35,694 nucleotides of DNA from Methanospirillum sp. GTDB taxonomy: Archaea; Halobacteriota; Methanomicrobia; Methanomicrobiales; Methanospirillaceae. A program made the position numbers and the translations under genes. Below the pieces are notes generated by a model. It was not told where the DNA came from. It did no database searches and saw nothing but the letters and a program-made list of their open reading frames with translations. The stretch lies in NCBI GenBank assembly GCA_012728895.1, contig JAAYEG010000043.1, positions 1 to 35,694 of the forward strand, in the 5' to 3' direction. Position 1 is the stretch's first letter; the number at the start of each line of letters is the position of its first letter. Below, one piece after another: positions 14,549 to 22,107 of the stretch.

Positions 14549-16591
14549 ATGGTAGAAAAGTTGATGATGGAGGAGGATGCGTACCGGCTTCTGCGGTCCG
14601 CCGGTGTTCCGGTTCCAGCCTCGGCCCTCGCCGAAACGCGCGAACAGGCGGCCGAATTCGCCTCCCGGATCGGGTTCCCGGTCGTCCTGAAGATCGTCTC
14701 GCCCGACGTCATCCACAAGAGCGATGTCGGAGGGGTCGTCCTCGGAGTTGCCACCCACGAGGAAGCGGCCAGGGCCTTCGACACCATCCGGGAAAACGTG
14801 AAATCGCATCTCCCGGGGGCGAGATTCGAGGGCGTCCTGGTCGTTGCCCAGGCCGCGAGGGGCATGGAGCTGATCATCGGTGGCAGGACCGACGATTCCT
14901 TCGGAAAGGTCCTGACGTTCGGTCTCGGCGGGACACTCGTCGAGTTCCTCGACGACGTCGTGGTCCGGATCCTGCCCCTTTCCCGCGACGAGGTCTCATC
15001 CATGGTCCGCCAGATCGACGGCTACCGGCTGGTCGAGGGGTACAGGGACTATCCGCCTCTGGACGGGGAGGCGCTCGTCGACCTCGTCCACCGGGTGGGC
15101 GAGGTCTTCCTGGCGACACCCGGTCTCGTGGAGTTCGACCTGAACCCGGTCGTCCTCTACGAGGAGGGAGCCATGGTCGTGGACGCGCGCCTCTACACCG
15201 ACGACACCCCCGTGGAACCGGCGTGCATCGAGCCCGAGCCGTTCCCGCCCGACCTCTTCCTCCCGCGCTCCATCGCCGTCGTCGGGGCCTCGACCGATCC
15301 CCGCAAGATCGGGTACGCGGTCTTCCGGAACCTGTTGACCTTCAAGGGCGAGCTCTACGCGGTCAACCCGAACCGGAGCGAGGTCCTCGGCCGGCAGGCC
15401 TACCCGTCCCTCACCGCGACCCCCGGCCCGGTTGACATGGCCGTGATCGCCGTACCTGCCGCGTCTGTTCCAAAGGTAATCAAGGAGGCGGGGCAGGCAG
15501 GCGTCCGGCTTGCCGTCATCCTCTCGGCGGGGTTCCGCGAATCGGGCGAGGAGGGGCGGCTCCTGGAGGAGGAGGTGATGACGGAAGCCCGGGTCGCAGG
15601 GATCCGTGTCGTCGGACCGAACTGCCTGGGAGTCATGCTGCCTCCGTACCGGATCAACACGACCTTCGACCCGGTCTCGCCGGGGGTCGGCACGATCGCA
15701 TTCATATCGCAGTCCGGGGCGGTGATCACCATGGTCGTGGACTGGTCGCTGCCAGAGGAGATCGGCTTCTCGGTCGTGATCTCGGTCGGAAACCAGGCCG
15801 ACCTGACGTTCCAGGACTACCTGATATTCGCCGAGCAGGATCCGAACACCAAGTCCGTCATCATGTACATCGAGGAGATCCGGGACGGGTGCAGCTTCCT
15901 GAAGGTCGTCAGGCGGGTGACCGAGCGTAAGCCCGTCATCGTACTCAAGTCGGGTTCCTCGGAGAGGGGGCGCGAGACCGCGTCCTCCCATACCGGCTCG
16001 ATCGCCGGGGACTACGAGGTTTACCGGGGGGCGTTCGAACAGGCGGGGGTGATCAGTGTCTCCTCTTTCTCGGAGGCCTTCCAGATCGCGGAGCTGCTCG
16101 GTTCGGAGGGCTACCCGGCCGGCCGGCGAGCGGTGGTGGTGACGAGCGCCGGCGGACTCGCGGTCCTCTCGTCCGATTACGCTGAACGGTATGGCGTTGA
16201 CCTGGTGACCCTCCCGCTGGAGCTTCTGGCGAAGCTCGACACGTTCCTCCCCGACGAATGGAACCGGCAGAACCCGATGGACCTGATCGGGGATGCGGGG
16301 GCCGACCGTTTCGCCAGGGTCTTCGACGCCCTGCTCCGGCGACAGGATTTCTGGGACATCGCGATCGTTATCGCGGTGCCGTCCGCCACCATGGACCCTG
16401 CTCACCTCGCCAACGAGGTGGTGCGGTTCAGCCGACATACCGACCGGATGGTTATCGGCTGCCTGGCAGGCGGCGACTCGCTCCGGGCCGGACTCAGGAT
16501 CTTGCGGGAGCAGCGTGTCCCGAACTTCGACGAGATCGAGGACGCATTCCGGGCCCTCGGCACCGTCTTCCAGGTGCGCGGCACCCGCTGA
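14549..16591 (+). CDS. acdAB: ADP-forming acetyl/acyl-CoA synthetase, fused beta-alpha
   Basis: A 680-residue fusion that converts acyl-CoA, ADP and phosphate to acid, CoA and ATP, or the reverse. Domain order is the ATP-grasp beta part first (1 to about 225; VIHKSDVGGVVLGV holds the phosphorylatable His56), then the CoA-binding and ligase alpha part (from about 230: SIAVVGASTDPRKIGYAV, VGPNCLGVM, ISQSGAV and TASSHTGSIAGDY with the catalytic His481). This is the reverse of the alpha-beta order in many archaeal ACDs. ATG 14549 is chosen because GAGG (14537-14540) lies 8 nt upstream and a CTTTATCTC patch at about 14502-14510 would place transcription after the earlier in-frame ATG 14513. The substrate acid cannot be read from sequence. 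Confidence 0.9.
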   Translation: MVEKLMMEEDAYRLLRSAGVPVPASALAETREQAAEFASRIGFPVVLKIVSPDVIHKSDVGGVVLGVATHEEAARAFDTIRENVKSHLPGARFEGVLVVAQAARGMELIIGGRTDDSFGKVLTFGLGGTLVEFLDDVVVRILPLSRDEVSSMVRQIDGYRLVEGYRDYPPLDGEALVDLVHRVGEVFLATPGLVEFDLNPVVLYEEGAMVVDARLYTDDTPVEPACIEPEPFPPDLFLPRSIAVVGASTDPRKIGYAVFRNLLTFKGELYAVNPNRSEVLGRQAYPSLTATPGPVDMAVIAVPAASVPKVIKEAGQAGVRLAVILSAGFRESGEEGRLLEEEVMTEARVAGIRVVGPNCLGVMLPPYRINTTFDPVSPGVGTIAFISQSGAVITMVVDWSLPEEIGFSVVISVGNQADLTFQDYLIFAEQDPNTKSVIMYIEEIRDGCSFLKVVRRVTERKPVIVLKSGSSERGRETASSHTGSIAGDYEVYRGAFEQAGVISVSSFSEAFQIAELLGSEGYPAGRRAVVVTSAGGLAVLSSDYAERYGVDLVTLPLELLAKLDTFLPDEWNRQNPMDLIGDAGADRFARVFDALLRRQDFWDIAIVIAVPSATMDPAHLANEVVRFSRHTDRMVIGCLAGGDSLRAGLRILREQRVPNFDEIEDAFRALGTVFQVRGTR

Positions 16592-16592
16592 T

Positions 16593-16617
16593 GGCGGGCC
16601 CGTTTTTTATTCCCGCC
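16593..16617 (+). terminator. Hairpin with T-run in its loop, between acd and mmp10
   Basis: GGCGGG (16593-16598) can pair with CCCGCC (16612-16617), beginning right after the acd stop codon. The loop holds the T-run 16603-16608, which also serves as the TATA-like element TTTTTTATT (16603-16611) about 20-28 nt before the mmp10 ATG. The same 25 bp may end one transcript and start the next. Confidence 0.45.
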
Positions 16618-16630
16618 CGGCGTAGTACTG

Positions 16631-17863
16631 ATGATGGGCCAGCTGATCGTGGACATCGGCGGACGGCCCGGGCTTGACTGCCGGGGATTCTGCTCTTACT
16701 GCTATTTCCGTCATGTCAGGGACCCTGCCCCGCTCGGGTGTCGCCACTGCCTTCCGTTCCGGAAGGGATGTGACTACTGCACCCGTATGGTCCGTGAGGC
16801 CTACCCTGGCTTCCGGCCGTTCCGCGAGGTGGCGGAGGAGACCCTGGGGCGCCTCCAGCTGGCATCCGACGAGATCGACCGCGTCACCATCAGTGGAGGC
16901 GGCGACCCGAGCTGCTATCCCGCGTTCGATGACCTGGTCGAGGTTCTGGCCGCCATCGAGTCCCCGCTGCACATCGGGTACACGTCCGGGAAGGGATTCG
17001 ATGACCCGGAGGTCGCCGGCCGGCTGGTCGAGAACGGACTGACCGAGGTCTCGTTCACGGTCTTTGCCTCGGATCCCGGGCTGCGGAAACGGTACATGCA
17101 CGACCCGACTCCCGAGGCATCTCTCGCCGTGGTCGAGGAGCTCGCCGGGGCGATCGACCTGTACGCGGCGGCCGTCATCCTCCCGGGGGTGAACGACGGG
17201 GCGGTGCTCGAGGCGACGGCCGACTGGCTCGAGGAGGCGGGTGCAAGGGGGCTTATCCTGATGCGTTTTGCGAACGAGGTGCGTCAGGGACTCGTCCTCG
17301 GAAACGCCCCCGTCATCCCCGGCGTGGAGCCGCAGGACGTCGAGTCCTTCTCGGCGCTGGTCCGGGAGACCGCGCAGGGACGCTCGATGCGCGTGACCGG
17401 TACACCTCTCCTCGACCCTGCCCTCGGCTCACCCTTTGCCATCCGGGACGAGCCCGACCTGCTCGACCGCCTTCCCCGGGTGACGGGCCGGGCCTCGGTA
17501 GTGACAGGCTCCGTCGCTGCGCCGTTCCTCGGAGGCCTGCTCGAGCGGCTGGGGGAGACAGCGCAGGTGGCACCGGTGAAGAAGGAGATCGCCTGCCTCA
17601 TCACGGCAGACGATCTGCGAGACCTCGATCTCTCCACGCTCGAGAACGTCGTGGTGATCCCGGGACGGGCTCTCGTGCACGACGCCGAGGCAGAAGCGAT
17701 CCTGTCGAGCGACGGGCGACGCAGGACCGTGGTCCGCGGGCCCGACATGCTGACGGCCGACGGCGAGACGAGCATGGGCATGACCCGCGAGGGCGTGCTT
17801 GACCTGGAGATGCGCGGTCTCTTCGAGCTCGTCAATACGATCAACCTGCATGGTGGGCGCTGA
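16631..17863 (+). CDS. mmp10: Methyl-coenzyme M reductase arginine methylase, radical SAM (Mmp10)
   Basis: A 410-residue radical SAM enzyme that installs the C-methyl group on a conserved arginine of McrA. The N-terminus carries the radical SAM cluster motif CRGFCSYC (Cys17, Cys21, Cys24) followed by CRHC and CDYC (Cys37, 40, 47, 50), the extra cysteines characteristic of Mmp10, in the family sequence FCSYCYFRHV...PLGCRHCLPFRKGCDYC. VTISGGGDPSCYP is the SAM-binding glycine motif. The C-terminal half is the family-specific region. The enzyme is known to be cobalamin-dependent and to be found in methanogens. The start (16631, or 16634 one codon on) lies 20-28 nt after the TATA-like T-run, suggesting a leaderless message. 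Confidence 0.93.
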   Translation: MMGQLIVDIGGRPGLDCRGFCSYCYFRHVRDPAPLGCRHCLPFRKGCDYCTRMVREAYPGFRPFREVAEETLGRLQLASDEIDRVTISGGGDPSCYPAFDDLVEVLAAIESPLHIGYTSGKGFDDPEVAGRLVENGLTEVSFTVFASDPGLRKRYMHDPTPEASLAVVEELAGAIDLYAAAVILPGVNDGAVLEATADWLEEAGARGLILMRFANEVRQGLVLGNAPVIPGVEPQDVESFSALVRETAQGRSMRVTGTPLLDPALGSPFAIRDEPDLLDRLPRVTGRASVVTGSVAAPFLGGLLERLGETAQVAPVKKEIACLITADDLRDLDLSTLENVVVIPGRALVHDAEAEAILSSDGRRRTVVRGPDMLTADGETSMGMTREGVLDLEMRGLFELVNTINLHGGR

Positions 17864-18387
17864 GGTCGCTCACGGGCGCCTTCTCCCCCCTTATAACCTG
17901 GCACGGTCTTCTCGAAAGACGCTCACGCATGTTCCGAGACGGCCTCGCAGGTCCCCTCGTCGCTCGGCCCGCCCCTTCCACGACGACAGGATGACGGGAT
18001 CGAAGGGGACGAAGGAGGGCCGGACGGCGAGAACGGGGTGGGGTGCCGGGGGCGGTCGCGTCCTGCACCATCCCGGCGATTATCGTGGATGTATCAGACG
18101 GATCATCTTGGGCCGCCGGTCACCATCTCACTCGTGACAGGGGATCGCCCGGATAACCGGGGCACTCGTGACCAGTGCCCGGACGTGACGTCCACGACAA
18201 CCCTGCATACCCGAACACCCGACCACGGGCGGTCTCCGGGATCTCCTTTCCGGTTTCGGAGCGTGGAGTGCGTTGCCAGCACACGAAGATGGTTCCCGGG
18301 GTCCGGCTCCGAGCCACGATGCCTCCGCTCTCCCTGATCCATCAGCGTACGGGCCGTCGCAACCGCCGAGCACCGCGAGGGCGCGAC
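17864..18387. other. Gene-poor stretch after mmp10, one promoter-like patch
   Basis: No protein-like frame on either strand. CCCTTATAACC (about 17888-17898) resembles a TATA box. It is followed by a small stem, GTCTT (17906-17910) with AAGAC (17916-17920), and by ATG 17929, which would open a 21-codon reading frame. This could be a small RNA or leader, but nothing confirms it. The rest shows no recognisable element. Confidence 0.35.
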
Positions 18388-18810
18388 TCAGTACGTGACG
18401 ACTCGCGGGAGCTCCTTTGCCTGGGCGATCCACGAACCTATCTGGGCGACGGTCGGGAGTTTCCTGACGAGATTTTTCGCTTCGTTCACATCCTGCATCG
18501 TTTTCCAGAGGTTCTCCGGGACCCGGTTCGCAAGCTCGACAACCGTATCGACGCCCGACGCCTCCACCAGCTCCGAGTACTGCCTGCCGATGCCCTTGAT
18601 TCGGTAGAGGTCGGCAATGTTCACCCAGCGAAGGACGAGAGTGTCGGAAATCCCCGCGGCGGCGATCTCTTTTCGACCCTTCCTGGTCGCACCGCTCTCC
18701 AGGAGACCCTCGACCGTCGTGATCCCCACCTTTGCCAGGGCGGCCTCATGGGCCGGCCCGATCCCTTCGATATCGATGACCCGCATCCTTTCCTCCAATT
18801 CAACTAACAT
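18388..18810 (-). CDS. DUF4332 helix-hairpin-helix protein
   Basis: A 140-residue protein with two helix-hairpin-helix repeats: MRVIDIEGIGPAHEAALAK plus GITTVEGLLE near the N-terminus, and LYRIKGIGRQYSELVEASG plus DTVVELANRV in the middle. The GIGP and GIGR turns are the nucleic-acid-contacting type. DUF4332 proteins are thought to bind DNA, but no specific role is known. The start at 18810 fits the TATA-like AAATTTGATATT on the minus strand (18842-18831), about 21 nt away, so the message may be leaderless; Met9 (MRVIDIEG) is an alternative. It is transcribed separately from the ABC operon, which ends 200 bp upstream. Confidence 0.85.
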   Translation of the reverse strand: MLVELEERMRVIDIEGIGPAHEAALAKVGITTVEGLLESGATRKGRKEIAAAGISDTLVLRWVNIADLYRIKGIGRQYSELVEASGVDTVVELANRVPENLWKTMQDVNEAKNLVRKLPTVAQIGSWIAQAKELPRVVTY

Positions 18811-18830
18811 AGGTCCGTGATCGCTCCCTC

Positions 18831-18842
18831 AATATCAAATTT
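18831..18842 (-). promoter_or_regulatory. TATA-like box for the DUF4332 gene
   Basis: Read on the minus strand this is AAATTTGATATT, the most AT-rich patch in the gap, about 21-30 nt before ATG 18810. Further upstream, CCGAT (18918-18922) and ATCGG (18926-18930) form a short palindrome that could be an operator. Confidence 0.45.
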
Positions 18843-18989
18843 CGGATCCGGTATCGGGACACACCAGGATCCCGGGCGATCTCCGGTAACGACCCGCAGA
18901 GAGAGGTACCGGAATATCCGATCTTATCGGGACTCGCGGTGCGAGGGCTGTCGCTCACATGCATTTCAGTTAACGCACACACCTTCCCC

Positions 18990-19003
18990 ACCCCAGAAGG
19001 GGT
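18990..19003 (-). terminator. Hairpin 7 nt after the ABC operon stop
   Basis: ACCCC (18990-18994) and GGGGT (18999-19003) form a 5-bp stem with a 4-nt loop, immediately past the ATPase stop codon at 19011-19013 (minus strand). It is short and lacks a T-run, but its position suits the end of the four-gene operon. Confidence 0.4.
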
Positions 19004-19010
19004 AATGACC

Positions 19011-19715
19011 TCAGGTCCTGACAGGAGAACCTCGTACGTCCTGGTGCTCAACCTGGTCTACCAACCCGTCCTCGAGGCGGATAACCCGGTCGAAGTACTG
19101 CTGATGCCACTCCTCATGGCTCACCATCACGATCGTCTGGCCGAGTTCACGGTTTAGCCTGGCGAAGAGGTCCAGAATCGTCCTCGATGTAGCGGTGTCC
19201 AGGTTGGCGCAGGGCTCGTCGGCAAAGACGATCGCCGGGCGGTTCACGAGTGCGCGCGCGATGGCGACCCGCTGCTGCTCACCCCCCGAGAGCTCGTGCT
19301 GGAGGTGGTCGGCGCGGTCGGCAAGTCCGACCTCGTCCAGGATCGCGAACGCTGCCTGCTCGAACTCATCCCGCCCGGAGCCCCGGACCATGGGAGTCAA
19401 ATAGATATTCTCAAGGGCGGTGAGCTCGCCGATCAGGGCGTAGTCCTGGAAGACGTAACCGAGTCGTTCAAGGCGAAAACGCGTCCGCTCACGGTCCGAG
19501 AGGCCGAGCACGTCGACACCTTCGACCGTCAGGCTCCCGGAGGTCGGATAGTCGAGAAGACCCAGGACGTGAAGCAGGGTTGACTTCCCCGATCCCGACG
19601 GACCCATGATCCCAATGAACTCACCGTCCTCGATCTCGAAGGAGACCCCCCGGAGCGCATTGACATCGACCGCACCCATACGATAGACCCTCGTGAGGTT
19701 CGCGGCTGATATCAT
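19011..19715 (-). CDS. ABC transporter ATPase (LolD/MacB family)
   Basis: A 234-residue cytoplasmic ATPase. Walker A is GPSGSGKST (38-46), Q-loop FQD (89-91), signature LSGGEQQR (142-149), Walker B IVFADE (162-167), D-loop NLD (171-173) and switch His200. The early segment VDVNALRGVSFEIEDGEFI places it in the LolD/MacB/FtsE branch, which powers FtsX-type permeases that move or handle substrates outside the membrane rather than pumping ions. It lies 3 nt downstream of the permease gene and surely works with it. It is the last gene of the operon starting at 23453. Confidence 0.93.
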   Translation of the reverse strand: MISAANLTRVYRMGAVDVNALRGVSFEIEDGEFIGIMGPSGSGKSTLLHVLGLLDYPTSGSLTVEGVDVLGLSDRERTRFRLERLGYVFQDYALIGELTALENIYLTPMVRGSGRDEFEQAAFAILDEVGLADRADHLQHELSGGEQQRVAIARALVNRPAIVFADEPCANLDTATSRTILDLFARLNRELGQTIVMVSHEEWHQQYFDRVIRLEDGLVDQVEHQDVRGSPVRT

Positions 19716-19718
19716 CTC

Positions 19719-20921
19719 CTATCCCCGTATAGCCGATAAGATATCCTCGCTCGCAGTCCGCCAGGCCGGAACGAACCCAGCAACAACCGAGACGAGGAAG
19801 AGGCTGACCATGCTCTGCAGGACCTGTTCAGCCTCGATGGCCGGGTAGATCGGACCACCGGGGATGCGCAGAGGATACAGGTTCAGAAGGTAGACGAGGA
19901 CCGAGAGGATGGCGAGACCGAGTCCTGTGCCGACCAGGCACATGAATATCACCTGGAGGACGTAGGAGTTGACGATGAGCCCCCTGTCGATACCCATCGC
20001 CTTCAGGATCCCTATCTGGCGGCGCCGGTTCATGGTGCTGATGTAGACCACGATGAAGATCACCACGACGGCGATCACGAGCGAGACAAGAGTCGAGATA
20101 AGATTGATCACAGCGAACGCGTCGGAGATGTCTCCCAGCATGCTCCGCGACTTCTCCTGCCAGGTGCGAACCGTCTCCCCAATCCCGAACGAATAGAGGA
20201 GGTTGCGGTAGGACTCCTCATCCCCCGTGGTCGCAGTCCGGACGAGGACCTGGGATGCCCGGTCTCCGGCGCCAAGGACTGTTGCGAGTTCTCTCCGCGT
20301 CACGTAGACGGCCGAGTCCGCGTTCACGGCCTCGGTCTCGAAGATCCCCTTGACGCGGTACTTCCGGATCTGGCCGTTCGGATAGGCGACCGTGATCAAA
20401 TCTCCGACCCCCGCTCCTCCGAGCGAATCGAGATCGTCGAGCCGCTCGTTCCTGTCGCCAGCGATCGTCGTCCCTATCACGGCAACGTCGGTGTCGCCCT
20501 CCGAGAGGTACGTGCCCCCAGTTAACCTGGTCGCTGTCAGCAAGACCCGGGCTTCGTCCCCCGGGTCCACCCCGGTCACCTGGCTGGTGATGGACCGTTT
20601 CCCGAAGGTGATCGAGGCGCCGGTCGTCAACCGTGCCGCGGCGGCCGTGATCCCCGGGATCCGCCCGACCTTTCTGACGAGAGCGTCGGCATCCGGGATA
20701 GAGACCTCCCCCTCCCTCGGCTCCAGGGCCAGGTTCCCATAGAGATAGCTGACTGCCTGTCGATCAAACGAGACGATCACCCCCTGGACGATCGAGGGTA
20801 GGAAGATCAGGTTGACGAAGACCAGGGCGATGATCGCGATGGTCAAGAGAAGAGCCCCCTTGCTTCCCCGCCTGAGAGAGCGGCCGGCGAGAAACGCGGA
20901 GACCTGCAGGTCCTGGAACAT
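19719..20921 (-). CDS. ABC transporter permease, FtsX/MacB type
   Basis: A 400-residue protein with the MacB topology: an N-terminal helix at about 24-45 (LLLTIAIIALVFVNLIFLPS), a large extracellular MacB_PCD-like domain (about 50-265), then three C-terminal helices (about 268-291, 317-340 and 368-388). NRRRQIGILKAMGI between helices 2 and 3 is the conserved cytoplasmic coupling segment of FtsX permeases. Start MFQDLQVSAFLAGRSLRRG at 20921 is preferred to the longer frame starting at 20984, because the first 21 residues of the latter would overlap the preceding gene and look non-native. It pairs with the ATPase gene 3 nt downstream. Confidence 0.92.
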   Translation of the reverse strand: MFQDLQVSAFLAGRSLRRGSKGALLLTIAIIALVFVNLIFLPSIVQGVIVSFDRQAVSYLYGNLALEPREGEVSIPDADALVRKVGRIPGITAAAARLTTGASITFGKRSITSQVTGVDPGDEARVLLTATRLTGGTYLSEGDTDVAVIGTTIAGDRNERLDDLDSLGGAGVGDLITVAYPNGQIRKYRVKGIFETEAVNADSAVYVTRRELATVLGAGDRASQVLVRTATTGDEESYRNLLYSFGIGETVRTWQEKSRSMLGDISDAFAVINLISTLVSLVIAVVVIFIVVYISTMNRRRQIGILKAMGIDRGLIVNSYVLQVIFMCLVGTGLGLAILSVLVYLLNLYPLRIPGGPIYPAIEAEQVLQSMVSLFLVSVVAGFVPAWRTASEDILSAIRG

Positions 20922-20928
20922 AGCGCCT

Positions 20929-22107
20929 TCAGGCGGCCCGGCGCCGCCAGTACCAGGCCCCGATGAGCAGTCCTCCCACGACAAAACCCGCGGCCACCAG
21001 GAACCGGGCGGTCCCTCCCTCGCACACCTCGACCGTCAGCGGCTCTGAAAGGGTGTGCGTTCCCTCTTCGTCGTCCCAGGACGCTGTGAGCGTGAACTGC
21101 GCGACACCGGCCTGGTCCGCGACGAGGTTGAAGACGACCGGGGCGTCGTTTCCGGGCTCGATCGTGCCGACGAACGACTCGTTGCCTCCCGGAAAAGGAA
21201 GGTCGACATGGGCCCGGACGGAGTTCGCGTCGTCTGTCCCGGAATTCTCGAGCCGGGCGAGGAGGGTGAACGCCTCTCCCCGCGCAACATGGACGGGGTC
21301 CGTCGTGAGCGACGCGAGCCCGAGCTCGGCCCGTCCGCGGACCATGACCGAGACGACCTCGTTCTGGCGCGCTGGCGTGCCATCGGGCAGAACGTAATCG
21401 AGGGTCACGGCGATCGGCCGCAGCCCCAGCTGGACCTGCCGATCGGTCGAGAATACGAGCGCGAGCGGGAATGCTGCACCGGGAGCCAGGCGCGAGATGC
21501 TGTGGGTGCCGGCCCCCTCGAGGGCGATCGAAGGGGACGAGGAGTTGACCGTCAGAATGACGTCGGTCGCGGTCGCACTCCCGCGGTTCACCAGCGATAG
21601 GTTCACCGTGAACGGGGAGCCCGGCGTGACAGGGTCGGTCTGGGAACGCTCCAGGACGAGAGCAGGTCGCGCGAGCTGCCCGACCTGCGTTCCGACGTTC
21701 ACCACGAGCGGGTGTCGGATCGAGTCCCCCTGTTCGGTCCGGATACGGACCTCGGGGGAATAGATCCCCCGTGCCTGCGGGGCCCGGACGTGAAAGGTAA
21801 CCCGTACCTGCTGACCCGGCCCTATCCTGCCGATCCCGTCGAAACTCCCCGAGAGCACCTGCAGGTCAGTCGAATGGAGCCGGACGGAGGCGATGAACGG
21901 GTCCCCGTCCATCCCCGTCGAGGAGTTCGCGCCGGAAGGCGCACCGCCGCCGTTCGTGACCGTGACCGTGACGAGCCCCTCGCCGTCGGGTGAGAGGACC
22001 ACAGGGCTGACCTCGTAGTCGCTGACGATGAGTCCGGCGCCAGCGGTACAGGTGAGCCCCGATACGAGGAGAACGACGAGTCCGATAGGCGGGATGCCCC
22101 GGATCAC
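20929..22107 (-). CDS. Secreted CARDB-like (COG1361-type) surface protein with C-terminal membrane anchor
   Basis: A 392-residue protein with an N-terminal signal peptide (about 1-24, IGLVVLLVSGLTCTAGAG), several beta-sandwich domains of about 100 residues, and a C-terminal helix at about 368-388 (FLVAAGFVVGGLLIGAWYW) followed by RRR, giving an outside-facing, membrane-tethered protein. The domains repeat the CARDB-like pattern of VTVTVTNGG, VNLSLVNRGSATATDV and LLARLENSGTDDANSV, each followed by a PG-type turn and a closing strand. Such proteins accompany MacB-type transporters in archaea. The start overlaps the upstream gene's stop (ATGA), and the permease follows 7 nt after this stop. Confidence 0.85.
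   Translation of the reverse strand: MIRGIPPIGLVVLLVSGLTCTAGAGLIVSDYEVSPVVLSPDGEGLVTVTVTNGGGAPSGANSSTGMDGDPFIASVRLHSTDLQVLSGSFDGIGRIGPGQQVRVTFHVRAPQARGIYSPEVRIRTEQGDSIRHPLVVNVGTQVGQLARPALVLERSQTDPVTPGSPFTVNLSLVNRGSATATDVILTVNSSSPSIALEGAGTHSISRLAPGAAFPLALVFSTDRQVQLGLRPIAVTLDYVLPDGTPARQNEVVSVMVRGRAELGLASLTTDPVHVARGEAFTLLARLENSGTDDANSVRAHVDLPFPGGNESFVGTIEPGNDAPVVFNLVADQAGVAQFTLTASWDDEEGTHTLSEPLTVEVCEGGTARFLVAAGFVVGGLLIGAWYWRRRAA

Noticed and set aside
14996-16438. 480-codon minus-strand frame
   Set aside because: It lies entirely antisense to the acyl-CoA synthetase gene and is rich in His, Arg and Asp in the way of GC shadows.
18175-18807. 210-codon plus-strand frame
   Set aside because: It is mostly antisense to the DUF4332 gene, whose two helix-hairpin-helix repeats are clear.
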